NCBI RefSeq assembly: GCF_000092025.1
Contig: NC_003062.2
Span: forward strand, 1,920,001-1,984,000
Direction of reading: 5' to 3'
DNA: 64,000 bases
DNA from: Agrobacterium fabrum str. C58
GTDB taxonomy: Bacteria; Pseudomonadota; Alphaproteobacteria; Rhizobiales; Rhizobiaceae
In this document: piece by piece, positions 24,897 to 32,837 of the stretch
Layout: every line of letters begins with the position of its first letter
Position numbering within the stretch: the stretch's first letter is position 1
Made by a program: the position numbers and the translations under genes
Notes under the pieces: model-generated
The model's database searches: none
Told to the model about the DNA's origin: nothing
The model's input: the letters and a program-made list of their open reading frames with translations, nothing else

Positions 24897-25711
24897 CGCC
24901 TCCCCTCACGTCAGCGCTTTTTCCGGGCCATGTGACCCATGCACGCTTCAAGCCGAAAACCCACAAACTGGCCTACCGGATCTATTCGCTGCTTCTCGAT
25001 CTCGATGAACTGGAGATGCTCGACCGGAACCTGCGTTTTTTCTCCGTGGACCGGTTCAACCTGTTTTCATTTCATCGCAGGGACCGTGGCGACGGCAGCG
25101 CGATTGGCTTGCGCCGACAGATAGAGACGGCGATGACGGCGGCGGGTATCGCCGTGGATGGAGGGCCTATTCGCCTTCTCACCATGCCGCGCCTGCTCGG
25201 CTGGGCTTTCAACCCTCTCAGCGTATTCTTCTGTTACGGACGCGACATGTCGTTGAAAGCCATCCTCTGGGAGGTGGATAACACTTTCGGGCAACGGCAT
25301 TCCTATCTGATCCCGGTGGAAATCGGCAAAGAGACCGAGATCGTCCAGCGATGCGACAAGGCTTTTTATGTCTCGCCCTTCATGGACATGGACCTCCGTT
25401 ATGTTTTTCGCGTCGTCCCGCCAGGTGACAGGCTTAAGATTGTCATCGAAACTTTCGACGATGACGGCATCGTCCTCACCGCCCGGCACCTTGGCCGGCG
25501 TGTCGAACTCACCGATGGCGCGCTTTTGAAAGCCTTCGCGACGATCCCCTTCCTGACGCTGAAAGTCGTTCTCGGCATTCACTGGGAAGCCCTTAAAATC
25601 TGGCTGAAGGGCGTGCGGCTCAAAAAACGTCCGCTACCGCCCGCCGAGCCTGTCTCTTTCGTTCATCCTTCATCGTCGCAAATCGAGGCCAGAATTCATG
25701 ACCCCGTTTGA
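24893..25711 (+). CDS. DUF1365 family protein
   Basis: A 272-residue protein with the DUF1365 signature GHVTHARFKPKTHKLAYRIYSLLLDLDEL near the N-terminus and LLTMPRLLGWAFNPLSVFFCY in the middle. The biochemical role of the family is not settled. It is nearly always found beside a CFA-like synthase and an amine-oxidase-fold flavoprotein, as here, and a Rhodobacter sphaeroides counterpart belongs to the singlet-oxygen RpoE regulon. It overlaps both neighbours (4 and 14 bases), so the three genes are coupled. Confidence 0.87.
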   Translation: MTPPLTSALFPGHVTHARFKPKTHKLAYRIYSLLLDLDELEMLDRNLRFFSVDRFNLFSFHRRDRGDGSAIGLRRQIETAMTAAGIAVDGGPIRLLTMPRLLGWAFNPLSVFFCYGRDMSLKAILWEVDNTFGQRHSYLIPVEIGKETEIVQRCDKAFYVSPFMDMDLRYVFRVVPPGDRLKIVIETFDDDGIVLTARHLGRRVELTDGALLKAFATIPFLTLKVVLGIHWEALKIWLKGVRLKKRPLPPAEPVSFVHPSSSQIEARIHDPV

Positions 25712-26930
25712 AAATCTCTCGGAACTACCTGCACAGAACACGCGCTTCAACGGTCGTGCTGGCATGGGCACATGGCTCGTCAACCGGCTGCTGAACAATA
25801 TCGAGCGCGGACGCCTGCGTGTAACCCTTCCCGGCGGTGGAACCATCGAAAAATCGGGGCATCAGGAAGGTAGCGAGGCCATTCTCATGCTGCACAACTG
25901 GCGGGCCATCCGCAGGGTGCTCGTCAATGGCGATATCGGCTTCGCGGAAGGCTTCATCGAAAATGACTGGTCTACGCCTGATCTGACGGCACTCATCCGT
26001 TTCGCCGCTCAGAATCAAGATGCATTCGCAAGGTCGACGCGCGGCAGCCTGCCAATGCGTCTCATCAACCGCATGGCACATGCTCTGAACGCCAATACCA
26101 GACGCGGCAGCCGCCGTAATATCGAAGCACATTACGATCTCGGCAACGAGTTCTACCGGCAATGGCTGGATCCCTCGATGCTCTATTCCTCGGCGATTTT
26201 CGACGACACCACGCCCACCCTCGAAGCCGCGCAACGGAAGAAACTCGAGCGTATTGCCGAGAAGCTGCAGCTAACCGGAAATAACAGCGTACTCGAAATC
26301 GGCTGCGGCTGGGGTGCACTCGCCATCCACCTCGCCACGCAACAGAATGCCGATGTGACCGGCATCACCCTTTCCCCCTCCCAGTTGCGCTGGGCAGAAA
26401 ATGCAGCAGAGAAAGAAAGTAAGGCTGGCCGGATCGATCTTCGGCTGCAGGATTACCGCGACGTGCAGGGTCAATTCGACAATATCGTCTCGGTGGAGAT
26501 GTTTGAGGCCGTCGGCGAATCCTATTGGCCAAGCTATTTCGAAATGCTGAAACGCTGCCTTAAACCCGGCGGCCGTGCGGTGCTGCAAATCATCTCCATT
26601 GACGAAAGCCGCTTCGATACCTATCGGCGCAAGGCTGACTTCATTCAGAAATACGTCTTCCCGGGCGGTTTCCTGCCATCCGATTCAGCGCTTGAAAAAT
26701 CCGTCGGACAAGCCGGCCTGAAACTCACGGAGACGGAGCTTTTCGGACAGTCCTATGCGCTCACACTGGCAGAATGGCGCCAGCGCTTCCATGCCCGGTG
26801 GCAAACGATTTCCCTGCTCGGCTTCGATGAGCGCTTTCGGCGGCTCTGGGATTATTACCTCTGCTACTGCGAAGCGGGTTTTGCCGAGGGAACCATAAAT
26901 GTCGGCCTGTACACGATAGAACACGGATGA
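25698..26930 (+). CDS. Cyclopropane-fatty-acyl-phospholipid synthase family protein
   Basis: A 410-residue SAM-dependent enzyme. The N-terminal 130 residues are the lipid-binding region of CFA synthases; then come the signatures RRNIEAHYDLGNEFYRQWLD, the SAM loop VLEIGCGWGALAIHL, IVSVEMFEAVGE and the QKYVFPGGFLPS segment. It should add a methylene or methyl group to unsaturated acyl chains in membrane phospholipids. In Rhodobacter a member of this family methylates vaccenate on the way to furan fatty acids, so cyclopropane formation is not certain. It starts 14 bases before DUF1365 ends. Confidence 0.88.
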   Translation: MTPFENLSELPAQNTRFNGRAGMGTWLVNRLLNNIERGRLRVTLPGGGTIEKSGHQEGSEAILMLHNWRAIRRVLVNGDIGFAEGFIENDWSTPDLTALIRFAAQNQDAFARSTRGSLPMRLINRMAHALNANTRRGSRRNIEAHYDLGNEFYRQWLDPSMLYSSAIFDDTTPTLEAAQRKKLERIAEKLQLTGNNSVLEIGCGWGALAIHLATQQNADVTGITLSPSQLRWAENAAEKESKAGRIDLRLQDYRDVQGQFDNIVSVEMFEAVGESYWPSYFEMLKRCLKPGGRAVLQIISIDESRFDTYRRKADFIQKYVFPGGFLPSDSALEKSVGQAGLKLTETELFGQSYALTLAEWRQRFHARWQTISLLGFDERFRRLWDYYLCYCEAGFAEGTINVGLYTIEHG

Positions 26931-26957
26931 GGCGGGGCGAACAAGCGGAGAAAGACG

Positions 26958-27335
26958 ATGAAAATCAGCAGATTGGCAATTGTATCCGCCCTCCTCCCGA
27001 CGCTGGCGGGCCTCAGTGCGGCAGCAGGCGAAATCGACGGCAACTGGGCGCGCGGCGACGGCAAGGCGAAAGTGGTGATCGCGCCCTGCGGCGAAAAAAT
27101 ATGTGCCACGAACACATGGATCAAACCCGGCACCCCAAAAGAAAAGACCGGTGACCGCCTGATCATGGACATCAAGCAGAGCGAGGCGGGCAGCTATTCC
27201 GGCACCGCCTTCGACCCGCAACGGGACAAATCCTACAAGATAACAGTAACGGTCGCGGGCAATAACATGACCACGAAAGGCTGCATCGTCGCCGGCCTGC
27301 TATGCAAGGGCATAAGCTGGACCAGGATCGACTAG
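26958..27335 (+). CDS. DUF2147 exported protein
   Basis: A 125-residue periplasmic protein: signal peptide about 1-23, then the DUF2147 pattern GNWARGDGKAKVVIAPCGEKICATNTWIK, and KGCIVAGLLCKGISWTR at the end. Four cysteines in the mature part could form two disulfides. Related proteins are small lipocalin-like barrels; the function is not established. It follows the CFA gene by 27 bases in the same direction, so it probably belongs to the operon. Confidence 0.83.
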   Translation: MKISRLAIVSALLPTLAGLSAAAGEIDGNWARGDGKAKVVIAPCGEKICATNTWIKPGTPKEKTGDRLIMDIKQSEAGSYSGTAFDPQRDKSYKITVTVAGNNMTTKGCIVAGLLCKGISWTRID

Positions 27336-27375
27336 CGCTCGCCGCTTTCTCAATGCCTCGTAAAGGAAAACACTG

Positions 27376-27807
27376 ATGAAGACCTATCTTGTCGCCTATT
27401 TCTTCACTCTCGTTGCCTTTCTGGTGATCGATTTCATCTGGCTGAGCACCATGGCGTCGCGACTTTATCGGCCGGCCATCGGCGATCTTCTGGCGGATAA
27501 TTTCCGCCTTGCCCCGGCGATCGTCTTTTATCTGATCTACGCCGCAGGCCTCACTTTTCTCGCCGTGCGCCCGGCTCTGATTTCGGGCGAATGGACCACG
27601 GCTCTGCTTTATGGCGCTGCGGTCGGCTTCATGGCCTATGCCACCTATGACCTCACCAATCAGGCGACGTTGAAGAACTGGTCCACCACCCTGACTGTTG
27701 CCGATCTACTGTGGGGAACCTTCGTGTCCGCGGCAGCAGCCGTCATCGGTTATCTCGTCACGGTGCGCCTGGTCGGCCCGCTTGAAAACTCGGCGGGCCT
27801 GTCATGA
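27376..27807 (+). CDS. DUF2177 membrane protein
   Basis: A 143-residue inner membrane protein with four hydrophobic helices. The opening DFIWLSTMASRLYRP and the central FMAYATYDLTNQATLKNW are the DUF2177 signatures; family members recur beside ECF sigma factors and fatty-acid modification genes. RBS TAAAGGAAAA is a few bases ahead. It lies 40 bases after DUF2147 and 125 bases before the sigma factor. Confidence 0.85.
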   Translation: MKTYLVAYFFTLVAFLVIDFIWLSTMASRLYRPAIGDLLADNFRLAPAIVFYLIYAAGLTFLAVRPALISGEWTTALLYGAAVGFMAYATYDLTNQATLKNWSTTLTVADLLWGTFVSAAAAVIGYLVTVRLVGPLENSAGLS

Positions 27808-27932
27808 CACTTGTCATAAGCTGCGGCTTGCACTCGACGCTAAAAGGGCGCGTCTATAGCGAAGACCCCAAGCATCTCTTGTCTTCCTCCGAAAGACGAC
27901 CCTATAAAGAAAGGATAGCAAGGAAGGTTCGA

Positions 27933-28475
27933 ATGCAGGGCACAGAGATCGCAACGCTTATCAACCGCGTCGGCATGGGTGATCGTTCGGCATTCGTCTC
28001 GCTTTACCAGGCTACAAGTCCGAAGCTTTTTGCGATCTGCCTGAAAATCCTGCGGGACAGAACGGAGGCCGAAGAGGCGCTGCAGGAAATCTATATCAAG
28101 GTCTGGCAGCGCGCCCGAACATTTGCCGTGAGTGCCGGCAAACCGGCGACATGGCTTGCCACCATCGCCCGCAACCACGCGATAGACACCATCCGTGCGC
28201 GTAAGCCCGCAAGCGATGACATCGACGAGGCCTATGATCTTGTCGACGAGAGCATCCGTGATCCGGAGCAGCAGGTCGTTCTGGTGGATGAAGGCCGCAG
28301 GATTGATGACTGCATGCGGGAACTTGAGACTGTACATGCACAGGCAGTACGTCGTGCCTATGTCGAAGGTTTGAGCTATCTTGAACTCTCCGATGAATTG
28401 CGCGTACCGCTGAACACGGTCAGAACCTGGCTGCGGCGCAGTCTTCTCAAACTCAGAGAGTGCATGCAGCGATGA
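27933..28475 (+). CDS. ECF-type RNA polymerase sigma factor
   Basis: A 180-residue sigma factor with regions 2 and 4 only. Region 2 has LYQATSPKLFAICLKILRDRTEAEEALQEIYIKVWQ (DNA melting and core binding); region 4 has AYVEGLSYLELSDELRVPLNTVRTWLRRSLLKLRECM (recognition of -35). The start is the ATG at 27933, with AAGGAAGG eight bases ahead; the frame extends upstream to 27804 over the operon spacer. The anti-sigma gene overlaps its stop by four bases, so the pair is co-translated. The pairing with RskA suggests a SigK-like group. It probably drives the lipid cluster and itself. Confidence 0.93.
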   Translation: MQGTEIATLINRVGMGDRSAFVSLYQATSPKLFAICLKILRDRTEAEEALQEIYIKVWQRARTFAVSAGKPATWLATIARNHAIDTIRARKPASDDIDEAYDLVDESIRDPEQQVVLVDEGRRIDDCMRELETVHAQAVRRAYVEGLSYLELSDELRVPLNTVRTWLRRSLLKLRECMQR

Positions 28476-29182
28476 CAACGGGCGACCAGAGCGGCGGAAT
28501 GCACGCGCGCGATGAAATCCTCGCCGGCGAATATGTGCTGGGCGTTCTGTCGCTCGAAAAGCGTCGCGAGGTGGAAAGGCGCATTCAGGACGAGGAAGCC
28601 TTCGCGCAACTCGTGCGGCGCTGGGAAGCGGAATTCTCCGACTTCAACGCCGAATATCAGGAACAGACGCCGAGCCCGACCGTCCTCGCCCGCATCGAAG
28701 AGCGCCTGTTTGGCAGCAGGGCTGTCAATACCAATGGCAGTCTCTGGAACTCCGCGTCCTTCTGGCGCTGGATATCAGTGGCCACCAGCGCAACCGCCGT
28801 GGCTGCCGTCGTTTATGCTGCCTTCCCCGACCAATGGCAGGGCACCACGCCGCTTGTGGCCGAACTCGCGACAACCGACAGCCAGGTCAATCTTCTCGCT
28901 TCCTATGATTCGGAATCGGGAAGAATGCACATCGTGCCCGTAGCAACCGGCAAGACGGACGAAAAATCATTGGAATTGTGGCTGGTCATGGATGGCGGCA
29001 AGACACGCTCGCTTGGCGTTTTCCAGCCCGGCACGAACGGCGACCTCATCATTCCCGCCGACATGCGCGGCAACATAACGGATGGTACGACCTTCGCGAT
29101 CAGCGTGGAACCCTTTGGAGGCTCGCCGACGGGTCAGGCAACCGGCCCGGTCATCGCTGTCGGCACCGCACGGCATTTGTGA
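28472..29182 (+). CDS. RskA-type anti-sigma factor
   Basis: A 236-residue single-pass membrane protein. The cytoplasmic N-terminal part (about 1-90) has EILAGEYVLGVLSLEKRREVERR, the anti-sigma domain; one helix follows (FWRWISVATSATAVAAVVYAAF, about 97-118); the rest is a periplasmic domain of about 118 residues with SLELWLVMDGGKTRSLGVF, as in RskA. There is no cysteine in the whole protein and no zinc-binding HxxxCxxC, so it cannot sense oxidants through a thiol switch. The signal is more likely proteolysis or a periplasmic ligand. The ATG at 28472 overlaps the sigma stop. Confidence 0.87.
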   Translation: MTTGDQSGGMHARDEILAGEYVLGVLSLEKRREVERRIQDEEAFAQLVRRWEAEFSDFNAEYQEQTPSPTVLARIEERLFGSRAVNTNGSLWNSASFWRWISVATSATAVAAVVYAAFPDQWQGTTPLVAELATTDSQVNLLASYDSESGRMHIVPVATGKTDEKSLELWLVMDGGKTRSLGVFQPGTNGDLIIPADMRGNITDGTTFAISVEPFGGSPTGQATGPVIAVGTARHL

Positions 29183-29266
29183 GGTTTCAAACCGGTTTTA
29201 GTATCACTTGAGAGAAGCTTATGCGCTGCTCATCATTGGTGCTGGTAAAGGCGGGAAAATCAATCC

Positions 29267-30307
29267 TTACCGCTTCTCATGCCATATCATCGCAAAACGC
29301 GTTCCCTGCCTCAGCTCGGGATGCGTATGGGTCTGCTCGACACGGGCACCGATATTCTGCGCCATCGCCATGATCAACTTGGTACCAAGGCCGGTGCCGC
29401 GGGGCGCCGACTCCGGCTGCACACCCACGCCGTCATCCTCGACGACGAGGACAAACTGCCCGTTTTCTTCAGAGAGATTGACGCGAACCACGCCGGTCTG
29501 GTCGGGATAGGCATATTTCAGCGCGTTGGTCAGAAGCTCGGTAATGATGACACCAAGCGCAACGGCATGATCAGCCTTGAGATCGATTTCGCAAAGCGAC
29601 GTCTCGACCGTGACGGAAGAAGAGCCGGGCACCGCCTGAAACAGGTCGCTGATAATGGAAGTCAGATAGGAACTCAGAGAGACCAATCCGACATTGGCGG
29701 TATTATAGAGGCTGCGATGCACGCCGGCGATGGCTGAAATCCTGCTTTGCGTTTCCAACAAAGCGGTTTCCGCTTCCTGCGATTTCACGGTGTTTATTTG
29801 CAGGCGGATCATGGCCGACACCAGCGAGAGGCTGTTGGCGACACGATGGTTCATCTCTTTCACCATCATTTCCGCGTGCTCTTTGGCCTTTACCAGCAAA
29901 CGGTCGGCCTCTTCCTTCGTCTGGCGCAGGCGATGGTTTTCCAGTGCCTGCTCGATAGCCGTGAGCAGAAGCGGAAAGAAATCGTCCCCGACATTCTTGA
30001 TGACGTAATCGGCAGCACCCGCCTTGAGTGCGTCTATGGCGATCTGGGCCTCGTTGGATCCCGTCACATAGAGAACCGGCGCCCTTGCCGGTATCGTCTG
30101 GATTGCGGCGAGAAATTCCATGCCCGTCGCAGTCTGGAAATAGTGGTCGAGAACGACCACATCGAACTGCCCGTTTTGAAAAAGCTCGAGGCCGGAAGCA
30201 ACGGAGGTGGCGTGAACCACCTCCATACCGTGACGACCAAGAACGCGGCTGGAAAGCCGCGCCAGAGCCGGGTCGTCGTCGACATACAAAACGCGCAAAG
30301 CCATCAT
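29267..30307 (-). CDS. Receiver-HWE/HisKA_2 histidine kinase hybrid (CHASE3 operon)
   Basis: A 346-residue protein with an N-terminal receiver domain (LYVDDDPALARLSSRV, phospho-Asp in VVVLDHYF, Lys in YVIKNV, about 1-120) and a C-terminal HisKA_2/HWE kinase (phospho-His in EMNHRVANSLSLV, N box ELLTNALKYAYP, G box GTGLGTKLI). The receiver-before-kinase order means it is driven by phosphorylation from another kinase and then passes phosphate on. HWE kinases feed the PhyR general stress pathway in other alphaproteobacteria. It follows the Rcp1-like receiver gene by four bases. Confidence 0.9.
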   Translation of the reverse strand: MMALRVLYVDDDPALARLSSRVLGRHGMEVVHATSVASGLELFQNGQFDVVVLDHYFQTATGMEFLAAIQTIPARAPVLYVTGSNEAQIAIDALKAGAADYVIKNVGDDFFPLLLTAIEQALENHRLRQTKEEADRLLVKAKEHAEMMVKEMNHRVANSLSLVSAMIRLQINTVKSQEAETALLETQSRISAIAGVHRSLYNTANVGLVSLSSYLTSIISDLFQAVPGSSSVTVETSLCEIDLKADHAVALGVIITELLTNALKYAYPDQTGVVRVNLSEENGQFVLVVEDDGVGVQPESAPRGTGLGTKLIMAMAQNIGARVEQTHTHPELRQGTRFAMIWHEKR

Positions 30308-30311
30308 GCCT

Positions 30312-30749
30312 TCAAGGTATCTGAATTACGGAAAAGAACAGGCCGAGATTTTTGATGGCATTGGCAAAGCCCTCGTAATCGACCGGCTTGGTTATATAAA
30401 CATTCGCGCCGAGATCATAGCATTTCTGAATTTCAGTCTCGTCATCGGTGGTTGTGAGAACAACCACGGGCAAACGGCGGGTATATTCATTGCTCTTGAT
30501 CTGCTCGAGAATATTGAGGCCCGACATATCGGGGAGATTGAGATCGAGCAGGACGAGAAGATAACGGTCCTTGCTGACAAGCCCATCCCGACTTTCGCCT
30601 AATATAAAGTCCAGCGCCTTGGCGCCGAGCGTAAATGGCACGATCTCGTTGTTCACGCCGGCGCGCCGCACGTTTTTCTCGATCAGCCGGGCATGGCCTT
30701 CGTCATCTTCGATCATCACGATCGTTACTTCCTGACCGGTCGCTTTCAT
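30312..30749 (-). CDS. Rcp1-like response regulator (CHASE3 operon)
   Basis: A 145-residue stand-alone receiver. Acidic pair in VMIEDDEGHARL, phospho-Asp in LVLLDLNLPDMSG, Thr/Lys in VVLTTTDD and YITKPVD. The extra residues at the end (NAIKNLGLFFSVIQIP) are typical of the cyanobacterial phytochrome partner Rcp1, which dimerises through this region. Its start overlaps the CHASE3 kinase stop by four bases. There is no DNA-binding domain; it probably passes phosphate onward. Confidence 0.92.
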   Translation of the reverse strand: MKATGQEVTIVMIEDDEGHARLIEKNVRRAGVNNEIVPFTLGAKALDFILGESRDGLVSKDRYLLVLLDLNLPDMSGLNILEQIKSNEYTRRLPVVVLTTTDDETEIQKCYDLGANVYITKPVDYEGFANAIKNLGLFFSVIQIP

Positions 30750-32239
30750 TTTTCGCTTTCCTTCGTCACGCGTCTGAGGTCACTCGGCATCAGCAGGACA
30801 AACGTGCTGCCCTCACCAAGTTTAGACTCGACTTTAATGTCACCTCCTAAATTTCTGATTAGCGAACGAACATGCGCGAGACCAATGCCCTCACCCGGCT
30901 GATCCTGACTACCCGCCCGGCGAAAGAGCTCGAAAACCCGTTCGAGATCCTGTTCGCCGATACCGCGCCCATTGTCTGCGACCTCTATGCAAATCGCACC
31001 CCGTCCGGCCGGATAGGCCCGGGCCGTCAGTCTCAGTGGACGACCAGGCATCTGGTATTTCACCGCGTTATCGAAGAGATTTCCGAGTATCTGATCGAGA
31101 GATATCCGGTCGGTCACGATCGTCAGCTTCGGCGTATCGACCTCGATCTCGCCGCCATTGGCGTTGATCTGGTGGCGCACCGTCTCGGACAGCGACGAAA
31201 GCAACGTTTCGATATCGACCTTTTCCGGCTGCAGCTTTCGCTGGCCGTCACGGGATATTTTCAGGATGGCGTTGATCAGCTGATCCATTTTGCGCGTGGA
31301 CGAGCGGATAAAGCCGATGGCCTCAGGAATATCCTCTTCAACCGCCAGCCGCGCCTCACGGATGACATCCTCCGGCAGCGACTCGCCATCTGCGAGAACA
31401 TAACGTGTCACCGGCTTCAGCGACGTATCGAATTCAGAGAGGAAGCCCATGATATTGACGAGCGGCGCGCGCAGGTCATGCGTCACGATATAGGCGAAGC
31501 GCTGGATTTCCTGATTGGCGCGGCGAAGATCCCGCGTTCTTTCCTCGACACGTTCTTCAAGATGACGATTGAGCTCACCAACATCCTCCCGCGACCTGTT
31601 CAGGGCACGGACATAGGTAAAGACGAGGAAGATCGAACCACCGACCACAATGAGGATCGCGAACGCACCGCCGACCGTTACCCAGCGCAGCGTATTGGCA
31701 GCCCCGAGTTGATCCGCAACGATGATCCGCAGCCGATCATCCGTATCCGATTGCAAGTCCGACAGAATAATCCTGATCTCGTTCATGAAGCGTTTGCCGT
31801 CATTATTGCGGACGACCTCAACCGCCTCCGTTATTCGGCCCGAACGCTGCAGATCGATGGTCTCGCGGGTCTCAGCCAGCTTCGCATCGATCGCCTGCCT
31901 CAGGCCCGAAAGAGACTGCTTGTATTGCTCCTCTTCCTTCAGAAGATCGAAAAGTCTTGACTGGCGTTGGGGCAAATCACGCAGGGCTTCTTCATAAGGC
32001 CCCAGATAATCGCGATTATTCGTGAGCAGATATCCCCTCTGGCCGGTCTCGATGTCCTGCATCGTCGTCAGCACATCCAAAACAGCGGCACGAAAACGGC
32101 GGAGTTCCGCTGTTTCCTGGGAATAGCGGTTATTCACCTGCACCAGCCACAACGACATGGAGACCATGCCAATCAAAATAGCGACACCCACGGCAAGCAT
32201 CAAAAGGCTTCGTTGGGCAAACGGTGAAAAACCAGTCAC
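30746..32239 (-). CDS. CHASE3-domain sensor histidine kinase
   Basis: A 497-residue inner membrane kinase: helix 1 (about 9-33), a periplasmic CHASE3 domain (about 35-180, including DIETGQRGYLLTNNRDYL), helix 2 (about 188-210), a linker, then HisKA (phospho-His in YIVTHDLRAPLVNIMGF) and HATPase (NLFDNAVKYQMP, DNGRGIGEQD, GEGIGLAHVRSL). The start codon is GTG at 32239, right before the first helix. CHASE3 domains sense unknown extracellular signals. It heads an operon with the Rcp1-like receiver and the receiver-HWE kinase. Confidence 0.93.
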   Translation of the reverse strand: MTGFSPFAQRSLLMLAVGVAILIGMVSMSLWLVQVNNRYSQETAELRRFRAAVLDVLTTMQDIETGQRGYLLTNNRDYLGPYEEALRDLPQRQSRLFDLLKEEEQYKQSLSGLRQAIDAKLAETRETIDLQRSGRITEAVEVVRNNDGKRFMNEIRIILSDLQSDTDDRLRIIVADQLGAANTLRWVTVGGAFAILIVVGGSIFLVFTYVRALNRSREDVGELNRHLEERVEERTRDLRRANQEIQRFAYIVTHDLRAPLVNIMGFLSEFDTSLKPVTRYVLADGESLPEDVIREARLAVEEDIPEAIGFIRSSTRKMDQLINAILKISRDGQRKLQPEKVDIETLLSSLSETVRHQINANGGEIEVDTPKLTIVTDRISLDQILGNLFDNAVKYQMPGRPLRLTARAYPAGRGAICIEVADNGRGIGEQDLERVFELFRRAGSQDQPGEGIGLAHVRSLIRNLGGDIKVESKLGEGSTFVLLMPSDLRRVTKESEK

Positions 32240-32327
32240 AGAACTACATTCCCGGTAGGCACGAATTAATTGTGCAAACTAGAGTAGGACGACACCGGAG
32301 GCGACTGTTTTCTTTTTGTTTATGGAG

Positions 32328-32352
32328 GGAACCAGCAGGAGACTTAAGGGTT
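32328..32352 (+). promoter_or_regulatory. Candidate EcfG-type promoter ahead of the lone receiver gene
   Basis: GGAAC (32328-32332), 16 bases, GGTT (32349-32352). It matches the broader GGAAC-N18-TT form of the RpoE2/EcfG consensus but not the preferred CGTT. The receiver ATG lies about 58 bases downstream. Confidence 0.4.
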
Positions 32353-32409
32353 GTGCAAGGTTGACTGGACGTATCCGGACTGAGCCAAAATGACGAGAAT
32401 GCGGTAACG

Positions 32410-32784
32410 ATGAGCTATAATTTTCAGGGAAAACAAATTCTCGTCCTGGAGGACGATGCGCTTCTGGCGATGGATATGGAGGATTTTCTTTCCGATCTGG
32501 GGGTTAACGTCGTGGGGCCGGTTTCGCACATTGGTGCCGCCCTGGAGAAAATAAACGCCACCGATCTGGATGGCGCCGTCATCGATCTGAATTTGCGAGG
32601 CGAATTGTCCTTACCCGTCATTGAGGAGCTCAAGGCGGCAAACATACCCTTCGTGATCTGCAGCGGATATGCGGAGATACCTGGGGTCCGCGCGAAACTC
32701 GACGGGCTGACGGTCGTCTCCAAACCCTGCGATTTCGACAATCTGTCGCGTGTTCTGGCGAATGAGTTTTCACTGACCAACTAG
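32410..32784 (+). CDS. Single-domain response regulator
   Basis: A 124-residue receiver without an output domain. Acidic pair in ILVLEDDALLAMDME, phospho-Asp in GAVIDLNLRGELS, Lys in VVSKPCD. The segment IPFVICSGYA resembles the PFxFATGY motif of the FATGUY receivers (SdrG, MrrA), which tune the general stress response in alphaproteobacteria; the match is partial. It is read alone, opposite to the two sensory operons that flank it on both sides. It may be a phosphate sink or link between the two modules. Confidence 0.9.
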   Translation: MSYNFQGKQILVLEDDALLAMDMEDFLSDLGVNVVGPVSHIGAALEKINATDLDGAVIDLNLRGELSLPVIEELKAANIPFVICSGYAEIPGVRAKLDGLTVVSKPCDFDNLSRVLANEFSLTN

Positions 32785-32837
32785 GGCGGGGCCAATCTCG
32801 GCCTTGTGCTCCAACCGGCTTTTTTTCGTCTCGCGAC

